From NCBI RefSeq assembly GCF_027941955.1, contig NZ_CP115960.1, positions 3,178,501 through 3,242,500 of the forward strand: a stretch of 64,000 nt of DNA, written 5' to 3'. A program made the translations under genes and the position numbers. The notes under the pieces were generated by a model that saw nothing but the letters and a program-made list of their open reading frames with translations, was not told the DNA's origin and made no database searches. Positions 26,283-34,994 of the stretch are shown in pieces; position 1 is the first letter of the stretch; every line of letters starts with the position of its first letter. Source of the stretch: Sphingomonas sp. 7/4-4 (GTDB taxonomy: Bacteria; Pseudomonadota; Alphaproteobacteria; Sphingomonadales; Sphingomonadaceae).

Positions 26283-26560
26283 CGGAAATTGTCGGCGTAG
26301 GCCTGCAGCTTGAGTTTCCGGGCCGGCGCGGGGACGACGTGAAAGGCATAGCCTTCGCGCTCGGCATATTCCTTCGCCGCTTCGAGCGTCGGAAAACCGA
26401 TGCGGACCTGGTTCGAAGTGTCGCCGCCGCCGTTCCACCCGGTCAGCGGATCGGCTTCCTGCGGCTTCTGCGGCTCGAACTCGAGCATCCACAGATCGGT
26501 GCGGGCGCGCCCGGACTGCATCGCGTTCTTCGGGCGCTGATAGATACGGGCGGTTTTCAC
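26279..26560 (-). CDS. NDUFS4-like (ETC complex I) subunit
   Basis: A 93-residue protein matching the alphaproteobacterial complex I accessory subunit related to mitochondrial NDUFS4. The start chosen is GTG at 26560 (MKTARIYQRPKNAMQSG), because GGAGG lies eight bases upstream; the TTG at 26572 lacks a site. Characteristic segments are TDLWMLEFEPQKPQEADPLT, then GWNGGGDTSNQVRIGFPTLE and RKLKLQAYADNFR. It binds peripherally to NADH dehydrogenase I. No nuo genes are in this window. The downstream SnoaL-like gene overlaps it. Confidence 0.92.
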   Translation of the reverse strand: MKTARIYQRPKNAMQSGRARTDLWMLEFEPQKPQEADPLTGWNGGGDTSNQVRIGFPTLEAAKEYAEREGYAFHVVPAPARKLKLQAYADNFR

Positions 26561-26587
26561 CTGGGCCTCCAATGAATCCTCAGCGCC

Positions 26588-29106
26588 TTAACGCGGTGCG
26601 GCGTTCCGTGCATCAGCATTTTTGGTGCGCAGTGTGGCCGAAGCATTTGCCGGGTCGTCGGGCCAGGGATGCCGAGGATAACGCCCGCGCATTTCCTTGG
26701 CCACCGCGGCCCAGCTTCCGCTCCAGAATCCGGGCAGATCGCGCGTGGTCTGGATCGGACGGCCTGCCGGGGAGGTCAGGCTCAGCACCAGCGGCGTCCC
26801 GTCGCCGAGCATCGGGTGCGTCGCCAGTCCGAACAGAGCCTGCACCCGAACCTCCACCGTCGGTCCCGCCTCCGCGGCATAGTCGATCGCATGGCTGGAT
26901 CCGGCGGGCGTATCGAGCCGCGCCGGGGCGAGACGATCCACGGTCTTCTGCCCCTCCCAGCCGAGCAGGTTCTGGAGCGCCTGAGTCAGCGCCTCGGGCG
27001 CCACGGCGTCGAGCCGGCGCTTGCCCGCGAGTGCCGCGGGGAGCCAGTCGTCGAGGCTCGCCAGCAACGCCGCGTCGCTCAGGGTCTCGATCCCGGCATA
27101 ATTTGCCCGGGTCCGAAGCGCCTGCGCGGTTTCGGACCATGGCAACAGCGCGAGACCATGTTCGCGCACGCCTTCCAGCAATGCCGCCTCGATCTCCGCC
27201 GGGCTCGCGGCTGAATCGCTCCCGCTCGAAAGCCGGAGGGCGCCGAGTCGGCGCTCACGCAATGCCTCGACTCGGCCGGTCGCCGGATCGAAGCGGACGC
27301 TGCGCCGCGTCTCGATCCGCTCGCCGAACAGCGCCTCGACTGTTTCGACCCCGATCTCGGCGGCGGAGAGGATGCGCGCACCCGCGGCCATGCCCTGCGT
27401 CTCCGCCACCGCGAGCCACTGCGCGCGGGCGAGTGAGGAACTCGGATCGAGCCGGAATCCGCGCCCGCCGACCGAAGCCCAGGTCTCGCCGGAAGCGTCG
27501 CGGCGGCGTGCGATCCGGTCCGGGAAGGCGAGTGCGACGCAGGTGGCCACTTCTTCAGAGCCCTCTCCCCTCCGGGGAGAGGGTTGGGAGAGGGGCAAGG
27601 AGGGAGAGTGCGCCGCACTTCCCCTCTCCCCAGCCCTCTCCCCGGAGGGGAGAGGGAGCAGCTTGGCCCATCGTTCCGCCAGCCGCAGCCCATTCTCCGC
27701 CCGCATCCCGCGTTCGTTCCGCCAGCGCCGCAGCCGCAGCTCGAGATCGGGATCACTCCCGCCCAATCCCCGCTCGCCAAGCAGCACCGCCACCTGCGCT
27801 GCGGTGTGCGCGAACCCCTCTCGCCGGCGCGGACCAGCATGTGCCCGAGCCGCGGCGGCAGCGGCAGTCGCGCGATCGCCTTGCCGTGCGGCGTCGGCCG
27901 GCCGTCTTCGTCCAGCGCCTCCAGCACGGTCAGCCGCCTGCGCGCTTCGGAAACCGCGGCTTCGGGCGGCGGATCGAGCCAGGCGAGATCGCGCGGATCG
28001 GCGACGCCCCACAAAGCGCAATCGAGCATCAGCGCCGAAAGATCGGCCTCCAGAATCTCCGGCGGATCGAATCGCGGCAGCCCTGCGGTCGCCGCCTCTT
28101 CCCACAGCCGGTACGCCACGCCAGGCCCCTGCCGTGCCGCGCGGCCGGCACGTTGGGTGACCGAAGCCTGACTCGCCCGCTCGGTGACCAGCCGCGTCAT
28201 CCCCGCGGCGCGATCGTAACGCGGCCGCCGGGCGAGGCCCGAATCGACGACCACACGAATCCCGTCGAGCGTCAGCGAAGTCTCGGCGATCGACGTCGCC
28301 AGCACTACTTTCCGCCGCCCCTCCGGATCGGGCGTGATCGCCGCGCGCTGGGCGCCGGGATCGAGGCTGCCGTGCAACCGGTGGAGCACCACGCCGCCTA
28401 GGTCGCCGAGCCGCTCTGCGGTGCGCTCGATCTCGGCGACACCGGGAAGGAAGGCGAGCACGCCGCCGGCTTCCTCGCGCAGCGCGATGCGGACCGCCGC
28501 CGCCACCGAATCCTCGATCCGCGCCTCCCCGGCGCGGCCGAGGTGGCGCAGCACGAGCGGATAGCTGCGTCCCTCGCTCTCGATCACCGGCGCATCTCCC
28601 ATCAGCGTCGAGAAGCGCGCGCCGTCCAGCGTCGCCGACATCGCGACCAGCCGCAGATCGGGCCGCAGCGCCGCCTGCGCATCGAGCGCCAGCGCCAGCC
28701 CGAAATCGCTGTCGAGGCTGCGCTCGTGCACTTCGTCGAACAGCACGGCGGAAACGCCCGCCAGCTCGGGATCGGACTGGATGCGATTGACGAATATGCC
28801 TTCGGTGACGACCGTAACGCGCGTCGCCGCCGAACGCTTGCTGTCCATCCGCGTCGCATAGCCGAAGGTCTTGCCGACGCTCTCGCCCGCCAGTGCTGCC
28901 ATCCGCTCGCCGGCCGCGCGCGCGGCGAGGCGGCGGGGCGAGAGCAGCAGGATTTCGCCGGTGCACCAGGGCTCGGCGAGCAGGGCCGGCGCGACCGCCG
29001 TGGTCTTGCCCGCGCCCGGCGGTGCCACCAGCACGGCGTTGCTCGCGCTCCGCAATGCGGCGAGCAATCGGGGCAATATGGCGTGGATCGGCATTGTCTC
29101 GCTCAT
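26588..29106 (-). CDS. hrpB: ATP-dependent helicase HrpB with in-frame repeat and one frameshift
   Basis: About 839 residues after restoring one base; a DEAH-box helicase. From ATG at 29106: motif I (APPGAGKTTAVA), DEVHERSLD, SATLDGARF, and motifs V/VI (IAETSLTLDGIRVVVDSG; QRAGRAARQGPG). The frame breaks at the CCCC at 27817-27820 (GGGG on the coding strand); one more G restores ERGFAHTAAQVAVLLGE. Further on, a family B repeat (27561-27656) is translated in frame as LPSGERAGERG...PSPRRGEGSEE, between ERWAKL and CVALAFPDRIARRR. The C-terminal HrpB domain continues to WPDDPANASATL. HrpB's cellular role is not settled. Confidence 0.92.
27561..27656. repeat. Palindromic repeat family B, copy 2, inside hrpB
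   Basis: A 96 bp element almost identical to that at 15898, with ends CCCTCTCCCCTCCGGGGAGA and CCGGAGGGGAGAGGG. It lies in hrpB and keeps the frame open, adding about 36 residues. Confidence 0.9.
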
Positions 29107-29166
29107 CGCGCGCAACCATTTCCCCAAAGCCGGGTTTGGCGCAATCGAGGCAAGGAGCACGCAGAC

Positions 29167-29381
29167 ATGGCAAGGACCCTGGCACAGTTCACGATCACCC
29201 CGTCGGCGACGGCGACTATACGCTGCATCTCGAGGACGACGACGGCGAAACGCTGGAATTCACTGCCGGCTACGAGCAGCTCGACCTGATCGTCGAAGCG
29301 ATCGAGGAGCAGCTCGAAACCGGGGAGGACGATGTCCTCGGCGTCGATGACGACGAAGACGAGGCCGAAATCGAGGAATAA
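29167..29381 (+). CDS. Small acidic protein, one apparent frameshift
   Basis: About 71 residues if one C is added to the CCCC at 29198-29201: MARTLAQFTITPVGDGDYTL continues into HLEDDDGETLEFTAGYEQLD and LIVEAIEEQLETGEDDVLGV with an acidic tail of Asp and Glu. Uncorrected, the ATG frame drifts out of this highly acidic sequence within 12 codons. I do not recognise a named family. The compact beta-hairpin-like start and acidic tail suggest a small soluble protein that may bind a basic partner. It is divergent from hrpB and convergent with the polyprenyl synthase gene. Confidence 0.68.
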
Positions 29382-29395
29382 GCCGGGAAGGGGCC

Positions 29396-30409
29396 TCAGT
29401 AGGCCCGGGCCACCGCGAACTCGACTGCCTCGACCATCGCATCCTTCGCCGCCCCCGGCGCGAAGCCGCCGAGCGCGTCGATCGCGCGCTGGCCGTAATG
29501 GCGGGCGCGGGCGAGCGTGTCGTCGACCGAGCGGCTGGCGCGGACCAGGGCGATCGCCTCGGCGAAATCCTCGTCCGACGTGCGGCGCCCGCCGATCGCG
29601 TCCTTCCAGAAGGTACGCGCGGCCTCGTCGCCGCGTGCGTAAGCGAGGATGACCGGAAGCGTCATCTTGCCCTCGCGGAAATCGTCGCCGGCGTCCTTGC
29701 CCATGGTCGAGGCGTCGGAGATGTAATCGATCGCGTCGTCGACCAGCTGGAAGGCGATGCCGAGATTGCGCCCATACGTGTCGAGCGCGGCTTCCTCGCC
29801 TTCGTTGCGCTCGGCAACCACCGCCGCGATCCGGCAGGCGGCGGCGAACAGGGCCGCGGTCTTGGCGCCGATGATGTCGAGATAGCGTTCCTCGGAAATG
29901 TCGAGCCGGCGCACCGCGGTGAGCTGGTTGACTTCGCCCTCGGCGATCACGGCGCTGGCGTTCGACAGGATCTTGAGCACCTTGAGGCTGCCGTCCTCGA
30001 CCATCAGCTCGAAGCTGCGGCTGAACAGGAAGTCGCCGACCAGCACGCTGGCGGGATTGCCCCAGATGATGTTGGCGGTGCGGCGCCCGCGGCGCAGGTC
30101 CGACGAATCGACTACATCGTCGTGGAGCAGGGTCGCGGTGTGGATGAACTCGACTGCGGCGGCGAGCCGATGGTGGCGCGCGCCCGAATAGCCGAGCAAT
30201 TGCGCGCTCGCGAGCGTCAGCATCGGCCGCATCCTTTTGCCGCCCCCGGCGATCAGATGGCCGGCGAGCTCGGGGATCAGCGGGATGTTCGATTGCATCC
30301 GGTCGAGGATGACTGCGTTCACCAGGTTGAGATCGTGCGCCACCAGTTGCAGCATCGGTTCCAGCGAAGGCTCTGGGCGCGAGCCCAGGCGATGGATGGT
30401 GGCGCTCAT
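29396..30409 (-). CDS. Polyprenyl diphosphate synthase (octaprenyl/decaprenyl type)
   Basis: A 337-residue all-trans polyprenyl diphosphate synthase that makes the ubiquinone side chain. The first Asp-rich motif is LLHDDVVDSSDLRRGR and the second is QLVDDAIDYIS; GGGKRMRPMLTLASAQLLG is the substrate-binding N-terminal signature. The start at 30409 (MSATIHRLGSRPEP) was preferred over in-frame codons upstream, which lack family similarity. Chain length (C40 or C50; sphingomonads use Q-10) cannot be fixed from the sequence. It is divergent from the chorismate mutase gene. Confidence 0.93.
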   Translation of the reverse strand: MSATIHRLGSRPEPSLEPMLQLVAHDLNLVNAVILDRMQSNIPLIPELAGHLIAGGGKRMRPMLTLASAQLLGYSGARHHRLAAAVEFIHTATLLHDDVVDSSDLRRGRRTANIIWGNPASVLVGDFLFSRSFELMVEDGSLKVLKILSNASAVIAEGEVNQLTAVRRLDISEERYLDIIGAKTAALFAAACRIAAVVAERNEGEEAALDTYGRNLGIAFQLVDDAIDYISDASTMGKDAGDDFREGKMTLPVILAYARGDEAARTFWKDAIGGRRTSDEDFAEAIALVRASRSVDDTLARARHYGQRAIDALGGFAPGAAKDAMVEAVEFAVARAY

Positions 30410-30480
30410 GCGGCGGCTCTGGCGCGAGACAGCCGCAAAGGCAAGGGTTGCGTAGCGTCGTGGCACGGGCAAAGGGGCAC

Positions 30481-30765
30481 ATGCCCGACGAGACGCTCAA
30501 CCGCTATCGCCAGAGCATCGACAATATCGATGCCGCGCTGATCCACATGCTCGCCGAGCGCTTCAAGGTCACCCAGGCGGTGGGCGCCTATAAGGCGACG
30601 CATGGCCTGCCCCCGGCGGATCCCTCGCGAGAGGAGGCCCAGATCGCGCGGCTTCGCGGTCTGGCCAAGCAGGCCGATCTCGACCCCGAATTTTCGGAGA
30701 AGTTCCTGCGCTTCATCATCGACGAAGTGATCCGCCACCACGAACGGCTGCGCGACGGGGTTTGA
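30481..30765 (+). CDS. Chorismate mutase, AroQ type
   Basis: A 94-residue monofunctional chorismate mutase (type II, all-helical). Residues LNRYRQSIDNIDAALIHMLA hold the first helix with the active-site Arg; FKVTQAVGAYKATHGLPPAD holds the Lys/Arg loop; FIIDEVIRHHERLR is the last helix. It converts chorismate to prephenate, the step before PheA, whose gene is at 44.5 kb. The ATG at 30481 was chosen because the protein then has the normal length; the frame extends 11 codons upstream. Confidence 0.9.
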   Translation: MPDETLNRYRQSIDNIDAALIHMLAERFKVTQAVGAYKATHGLPPADPSREEAQIARLRGLAKQADLDPEFSEKFLRFIIDEVIRHHERLRDGV

Positions 30766-30787
30766 CGGGAACCCATTCCCCTTCCCC

Positions 30788-30870
30788 CGTTCGGGCTGAG
30801 CTTGTCGAAGCCCTTGCTTCTTCGTGCGCAGCGAGAGGGAACGCCCTTCGACAGGCTCAGGGCGAACGGA
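30788..30870. repeat. Palindromic repeat family C
   Basis: An inverted repeat with arms CGTTCGGGCTGAGCTTGTCG and CGACAGGCTCAGGGCGAACG around a variable centre. It ends one base before the GGAGGGG ribosome-binding site of the GH130 gene. This family is widespread in sphingomonads. Confidence 0.85.
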
Positions 30871-30878
30871 GGGGCTGG

Positions 30879-31997
30879 GTGAGCACTGACGATTATCTGA
30901 TCTTCCGCCCCGACGATGTCGATCTCAGCCGGTCGCCGCTCCGAAAGTCGATCCATGAGCCGACTTTTGTGCTCGGCGCGTTCAATCCCGGCTTCACCCG
31001 GCTGCCGAACGGCAATCTCCTGCTGATGGTCCGCGTCGCCGAGGCGCTCGCGGAGCCGGTCTCCGGCGATTGCGCACGCGCGATTCGCTGGACGCCGGAC
31101 GGCTATGTCCTCGATCGCCATCCGCTCCACGGCATCCATATGGACGATCCGCGCCAGTTCGCGCTTCGGGACCGCAACCCGCGCCTGCTCGGCCTGACCT
31201 CGCTTTCCTGGCTGCTCCCGGTCGAGCTGACCGGCGACGCCCGGCGCATCGTGAACGTACATTACGACAAGGCGATCGAGCCCTCGGCGAGCTTCCTCGA
31301 ATATGGCGTCGAGGATGCGCGGATCAGCCTGGTCGGCGGCAGCTGGTGGATGACCGTGTGCGGCGTCTCCGCCGAGCGCCACTGCACCGCGATGTACCAT
31401 TCGGTGAACGGCCTCGACTACAGATTGCTCGGGGTGGTGCTCGATCACCAGAACAAGGACATGCTGCTGTTCGAGGGCAGGATCGGCGGCAAGTACATGG
31501 CGCTCACCCGGCCGCTGGGCGAAGTCTATTTCGCCTATCCCGAGGACAGCGAATGGCTCGGCGGCCCCGCGATCAACATGGCGCAATCGCCCGACGGGCT
31601 CCACTGGAAGCCGCTCGACACCCCCGGCATCCGCGCGCGCAAGGGCACGACCTCGACTCAGCGGATCGGCGGCGGCAGCCAGCCGGTGCTGACGCCCGAA
31701 GGCTGGATGCTGATCTATCACGGCGTCGAGAAGCAGGGCGCGGTGGGGATCTATCGCAGCTTCTGGGCGCTGCTCGACAAGGACGACCCTTCGAACATCC
31801 TGCGGCAGGAAGATCAGGTCCCCTTGCTCGAAGCCAATCCCGCGCTCACCGCCGACATCGCGCACCAGATGTACCTGCCGACGCCGGTCGTCTTCACCAC
31901 CGGCGTGGCCGATGCCGGCGATCGTTACATCGTCGCGAACGGCGAGGCCGACCTCGCCTGCCGGATCACCCACATCCCGAAGGAGCGGTTTCGGTGA
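30879..31997 (+). CDS. GH130-family glycoside phosphorylase/glycosidase-like protein
   Basis: A 372-residue protein of the GH130 beta-propeller fold. Family-like segments are EPTFVLGAFNPGFTRLPNGN near the N-terminus, DHQNKDMLLFEGRIGGKYMA in the middle, and IGGGSQPVLTPEGWMLIYHG. GH130 members phosphorolyse or hydrolyse beta-mannosides. The start is GTG at 30879 with GGAGGGG upstream; the frame is also open leftward through a repeat (VRAELVEA...LRQAQGER), which I exclude. It leads a three-gene cluster with a GH13 glucosidase and a GT4 glycosyltransferase. Exact substrate unknown. Confidence 0.85.
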   Translation: MSTDDYLIFRPDDVDLSRSPLRKSIHEPTFVLGAFNPGFTRLPNGNLLLMVRVAEALAEPVSGDCARAIRWTPDGYVLDRHPLHGIHMDDPRQFALRDRNPRLLGLTSLSWLLPVELTGDARRIVNVHYDKAIEPSASFLEYGVEDARISLVGGSWWMTVCGVSAERHCTAMYHSVNGLDYRLLGVVLDHQNKDMLLFEGRIGGKYMALTRPLGEVYFAYPEDSEWLGGPAINMAQSPDGLHWKPLDTPGIRARKGTTSTQRIGGGSQPVLTPEGWMLIYHGVEKQGAVGIYRSFWALLDKDDPSNILRQEDQVPLLEANPALTADIAHQMYLPTPVVFTTGVADAGDRYIVANGEADLACRITHIPKERFR

Positions 31998-32007
31998 ATC
32001 TTCTAGC

Positions 32008-32090
32008 CGTCACCCCGGCGAAGGCCGGGGCCCAGAGTCGCGAAAGACTGCACTGTGTGGCTCTGGATCCCGGCCTTCGCCGGGATGACG
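32008..32090. repeat. Palindromic repeat family A, copy 3
   Basis: An inverted repeat with arms CGTCACCCCGGCGAAGGCCG and CCCGGCCTTCGCCGGGATGACG in the 110 bp gap between the GH130 and GH13 genes. The arms carry compensating changes relative to copy 1 (AAGGCC against GGCCTT), which preserves pairing. Confidence 0.88.
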
Positions 32091-32106
32091 AGAGGCGCAT
32101 GGAACT

Positions 32107-33674
32107 ATGAATGAACCCATTTGGTGGCAAAGCGGCACGATCTACCAGATCTATCCCCGCTCGTTCCAGGACTCCAACAGCGACGGCATCGGCGATCTCC
32201 GCGGCATCGAGTCTCGCCTCGACGACTTGCAGGCACTCGGCATCGAGGCGATCTGGATTTCGCCGATCTATCCCTCGCCGATGGCCGATTTCGGCTATGA
32301 CGTCGCCGATTACACCGGAATCGACCCGCGCTTCGGCACGCTCGACGACTTCGATTCGCTGCTGAAGGCCGCGCACGATCGCGGGCTCAAATTGCTGCTC
32401 GATTTCGTCCCCAATCACAGCTCCAGCGAACATCCCTGGTTCGTCGAGAGCCGCGCGTCGCGCGACAGTCCGAAGCGCGACTGGTATATCTGGCGCGATC
32501 CCGCTCCGGGCGGCGGCCCGCCCAACAACTGGATCAGCGATTTTGGCGGTCCGGCCTGGGAATATGACGAGGCCACCGGGCAATATTATTACCACGCGTT
32601 CCTGAAGGAGCAGCCCGACCTCAACTGGCGCAACCCCGAGCTGCGCCGGGCCATGCTCGACGTGCTGCGTTTCTGGTTCGATCGCGGCGTCGACGGCTTC
32701 CGGATCGACGTGCTGTGGCACATGATCAAGCACCGGGATTTCCCCGACAATCCGGCCAACCCGGCATACACGCCAGCAATGGGTGAGATGCACCAGGTGC
32801 TCCAGCTCCACTCAACCGATCAGCCCGAGGTACACGGCATCGCCGCCGATATGCGGCGCGTCGCGGATCGCTATCCCGAACGCGTACTGGTCGGCGAGAT
32901 TTACCTGCCGGTCGATCGGCTGATGCACTATTATGGCCGGGGCGAGCCTGGCGTGCATTTGCCCTTCAACTTCCAGCTGATCGAGGCGCCGTGGGAGGCG
33001 CGCAGCCTCGCCCGGCTGATCGCCGAGTACGAAGCCGCGCTACCGGCCGACGGCTGGCCGAACTGGGTGCTGGGCAACCACGATCGCCCCCGCGCCGCCA
33101 CGCGCTTCGGTGTGGCGCAGGCGCGCGTCGCGGCGATGCTGCTGCTCACGCTCAGGGGCACGCCGACGATCTATTATGGCGACGAGATCGGCATGGCGGA
33201 CGTCGCGATTCCCCGGATCAGGTGCAGGATCCCCGCGAGCTGCGCGAGCCCGGCATCGGGCTCGGCCGCGATCCGGTGCGCACGCCAATGGCATGGGATG
33301 CGAGCGCCCATGCCGGCTTTTCGACCGCTGCGCCGTGGCTGCCGCTCCATCCTGACTGGCAGGCGCGCAATGTCGCCGCCCAGCGTCAGGATCCGCACTC
33401 GATGTGGCGGCTCTATCACGATCTGCTGGCGCTGCGACGGGCGAGTCCCGCTCTGTCGGTGGGCGATTGGCTGCCGATCGAATGCGCGGGCAGCCTGCTC
33501 GCCTACGAACGCTGCGCCGGCGACGAACGGCTGCTTGTCGTGCTCAATCTCGGCGACGCCGCCGAAAGCTTTGCGATACCCGAATGGGCCGAGGGATTGT
33601 CGGTTCTGCTCACCACCGGGACCGGCGACGATCCTGCGGTATTGGGCCCGAACGAAGGCTATATTCTCGGATGA
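32107..33674 (+). CDS. GH13 alpha-glucosidase-family protein, one apparent frameshift
   Basis: About 522 residues after restoring one base; a GH13 (alpha-amylase clan) enzyme of the alpha-glucosidase/oligo-1,6-glucosidase type. Conserved regions are LLLDFVPNHSS (I), GFRIDVLWHM (II, catalytic Asp), VLVGEIYLP (III, catalytic Glu) and VLGNHDRPR (IV). The frame breaks at CCCC 33211-33214; one more C gives IPPDQVQDPRELREPGIGLG and joins the C-terminal beta domain. It hydrolyses or transfers alpha-linked glucose. Its stop overlaps the GT4 ATG (ATGA). Confidence 0.92.
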
Positions 33675-34674
33675 AGATCGCGATGCTGGCGCCGATCGCA
33701 TGGCGCACGCCGCCCCGGCATTACGGCCCATGGGAATTGGTGACGAGCCTGCTCACCGAGGCGCTGGTCGCACGCGGAGTTGATGTCACCCTGTTCGCGA
33801 CGCAGGACTCGATCACCGCCGGCACACTCGCCGGGGTGGTGCCGCGCGGCTATGAGGAAGACCCTGCGATCGACGCCAAGGTCTGGGAATATGCCCATCA
33901 GTCGCATCTGTTCGCCCGCGCGAACGAATTCGACCTGATCCACAACCAGGCCGATTTCCCGGCGCACGCTTATGCGCCGCTGATCGATACGCCGATGGTG
34001 ACGACGATCCACGGCTTCTCCTCGGATCGCATCCTGCCGATGTACAAGCCGTTCGAGGATCGGGTGCATTTTGTCGCGATCAGCGAGGCCGATCGGCATC
34101 CGTCGCTCAACTATGCCGCGACGATCCATCACGGCATCCGCCTCGACGAATTCCCGTTCGATCCGGAGGGAGTGACGACCTGCTTTTCTTCGGCCGCATG
34201 CATCCCGACAAGGGCGCCGCCGAGGCGATCCACGTCGCGCTGGCGACCGGCCGCCGCCTCGATCTCTACGGCATCGTCCAGGACCAGGGCTATTTCGATC
34301 GCGAAGTGCTGCCGCACGTCGATGGCGAGCGCATCCGCTATCTCGGCCCGGTCGGCGGCGAGCAGCGCCTGCGTGCGCTCGGCAAGGCCAGGGCGCTGCT
34401 CCATTTGATCAATTTCGACGAGCCCTTCGGCCTGTCGGTGATCGAAGCGATGGCCTGCGGCACTCCGGTGATCGCGATTGGTCGCGGGAGCATGCCCGAG
34501 CTGATCACGCCCGAGACCGGCATCCTCGTGAAATCGGCCGGCGAGGCGATCACCGCGCTGGGTGAGATCGACGGCATCGCCCGTGCCGCCTGCCGCCACC
34601 ACGTCGAAGCGCATTTCTCGGTCGAAGCGATGGCGGACAAGTACATCGCTTTATACGAGCGTGTTCTGTCCTAA
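33671..34674 (+). CDS. GT4-family glycosyltransferase, one apparent frameshift
   Basis: About 334 residues after restoring one base. The N-terminal Rossmann domain has APIAWRTPPRHYGPWELVTS and the C-terminal domain has the donor-binding FDEPFGLSVIEAMACGTPVI. The frame breaks at GGG 34168-34170; one more G gives PEGSDDLLFFGRMHPDKGA. The GT4 retaining fold uses a nucleotide sugar, probably to build or extend a cell-envelope or storage glycan. ATG 33671 overlaps the GH13 stop. The combination with GH130 and GH13 suggests a route of oligosaccharide remodelling. Confidence 0.9.
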
Positions 34675-34676
34675 CT

Positions 34677-34810
34677 TCCCTCTCCCCTTGTGGGAGAGGG
34701 AAGGGGCCCGCTCGCGAAGCGAGTGGGAAGGGTGAGGGGAGTGAGTCTCACTCCCCTCACCCTTCCGCCGACTTCGTCGGCTCCCTCCCTCTCCCACAGG
34801 GGAGAGGGAG
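34677..34810. repeat. Repeat family B-related element after GT4 gene
   Basis: A 134 bp composite palindrome: ends CTTCCCTCTCCCCTTGTGGG and CTCCCACAGGGGAGAGGGAG, with internal GCTCGCGAAGCGAG, GGGGAGTGAGTCTCACTCCC and CCGACTTCGTCGG hairpins. It fills most of the 34675-34994 gap. The rest (34811-34994) has no gene, only an 18-base motif also found at 61387. Confidence 0.8.
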
Positions 34811-34820
34811 ACAGGCGACC

Positions 34821-34838
34821 TTGCAATGTAGGATTTCG
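34821..34838 (+). repeat. 18-base motif, copy 1
   Basis: TTGCAATGTAGGATTTCG, followed by C then CTGCT. An exact second copy is at 61387-61404 with T instead of C after it. Too short to assign to a mobile element. Confidence 0.6.
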
Positions 34839-34994
34839 CCTGCTGCAATAGGCCAGCGCTCCTGCCTCCACAGGAGCACGGAACGCTCTTTGAACGCGTG
34901 AAAAATACTCGGCAGCAAACGCAACAACCTGTCGCCACCCGGCAATTTTCTTTCACAAACCGCGGGCAAAGTGCGAAGTTAAGCCCGCGAAATC

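Noticed and set aside
30762..30878. An N-terminal extension of the GH130 protein
   Set aside because: It is translated from the family C palindrome; the GTG at 30879 has a proper ribosome-binding site.
34677..34810. A possible CRISPR array
   Set aside because: Short inverted repeats are nested in one palindrome; there are no regularly spaced direct repeats with unique spacers and no cas genes.
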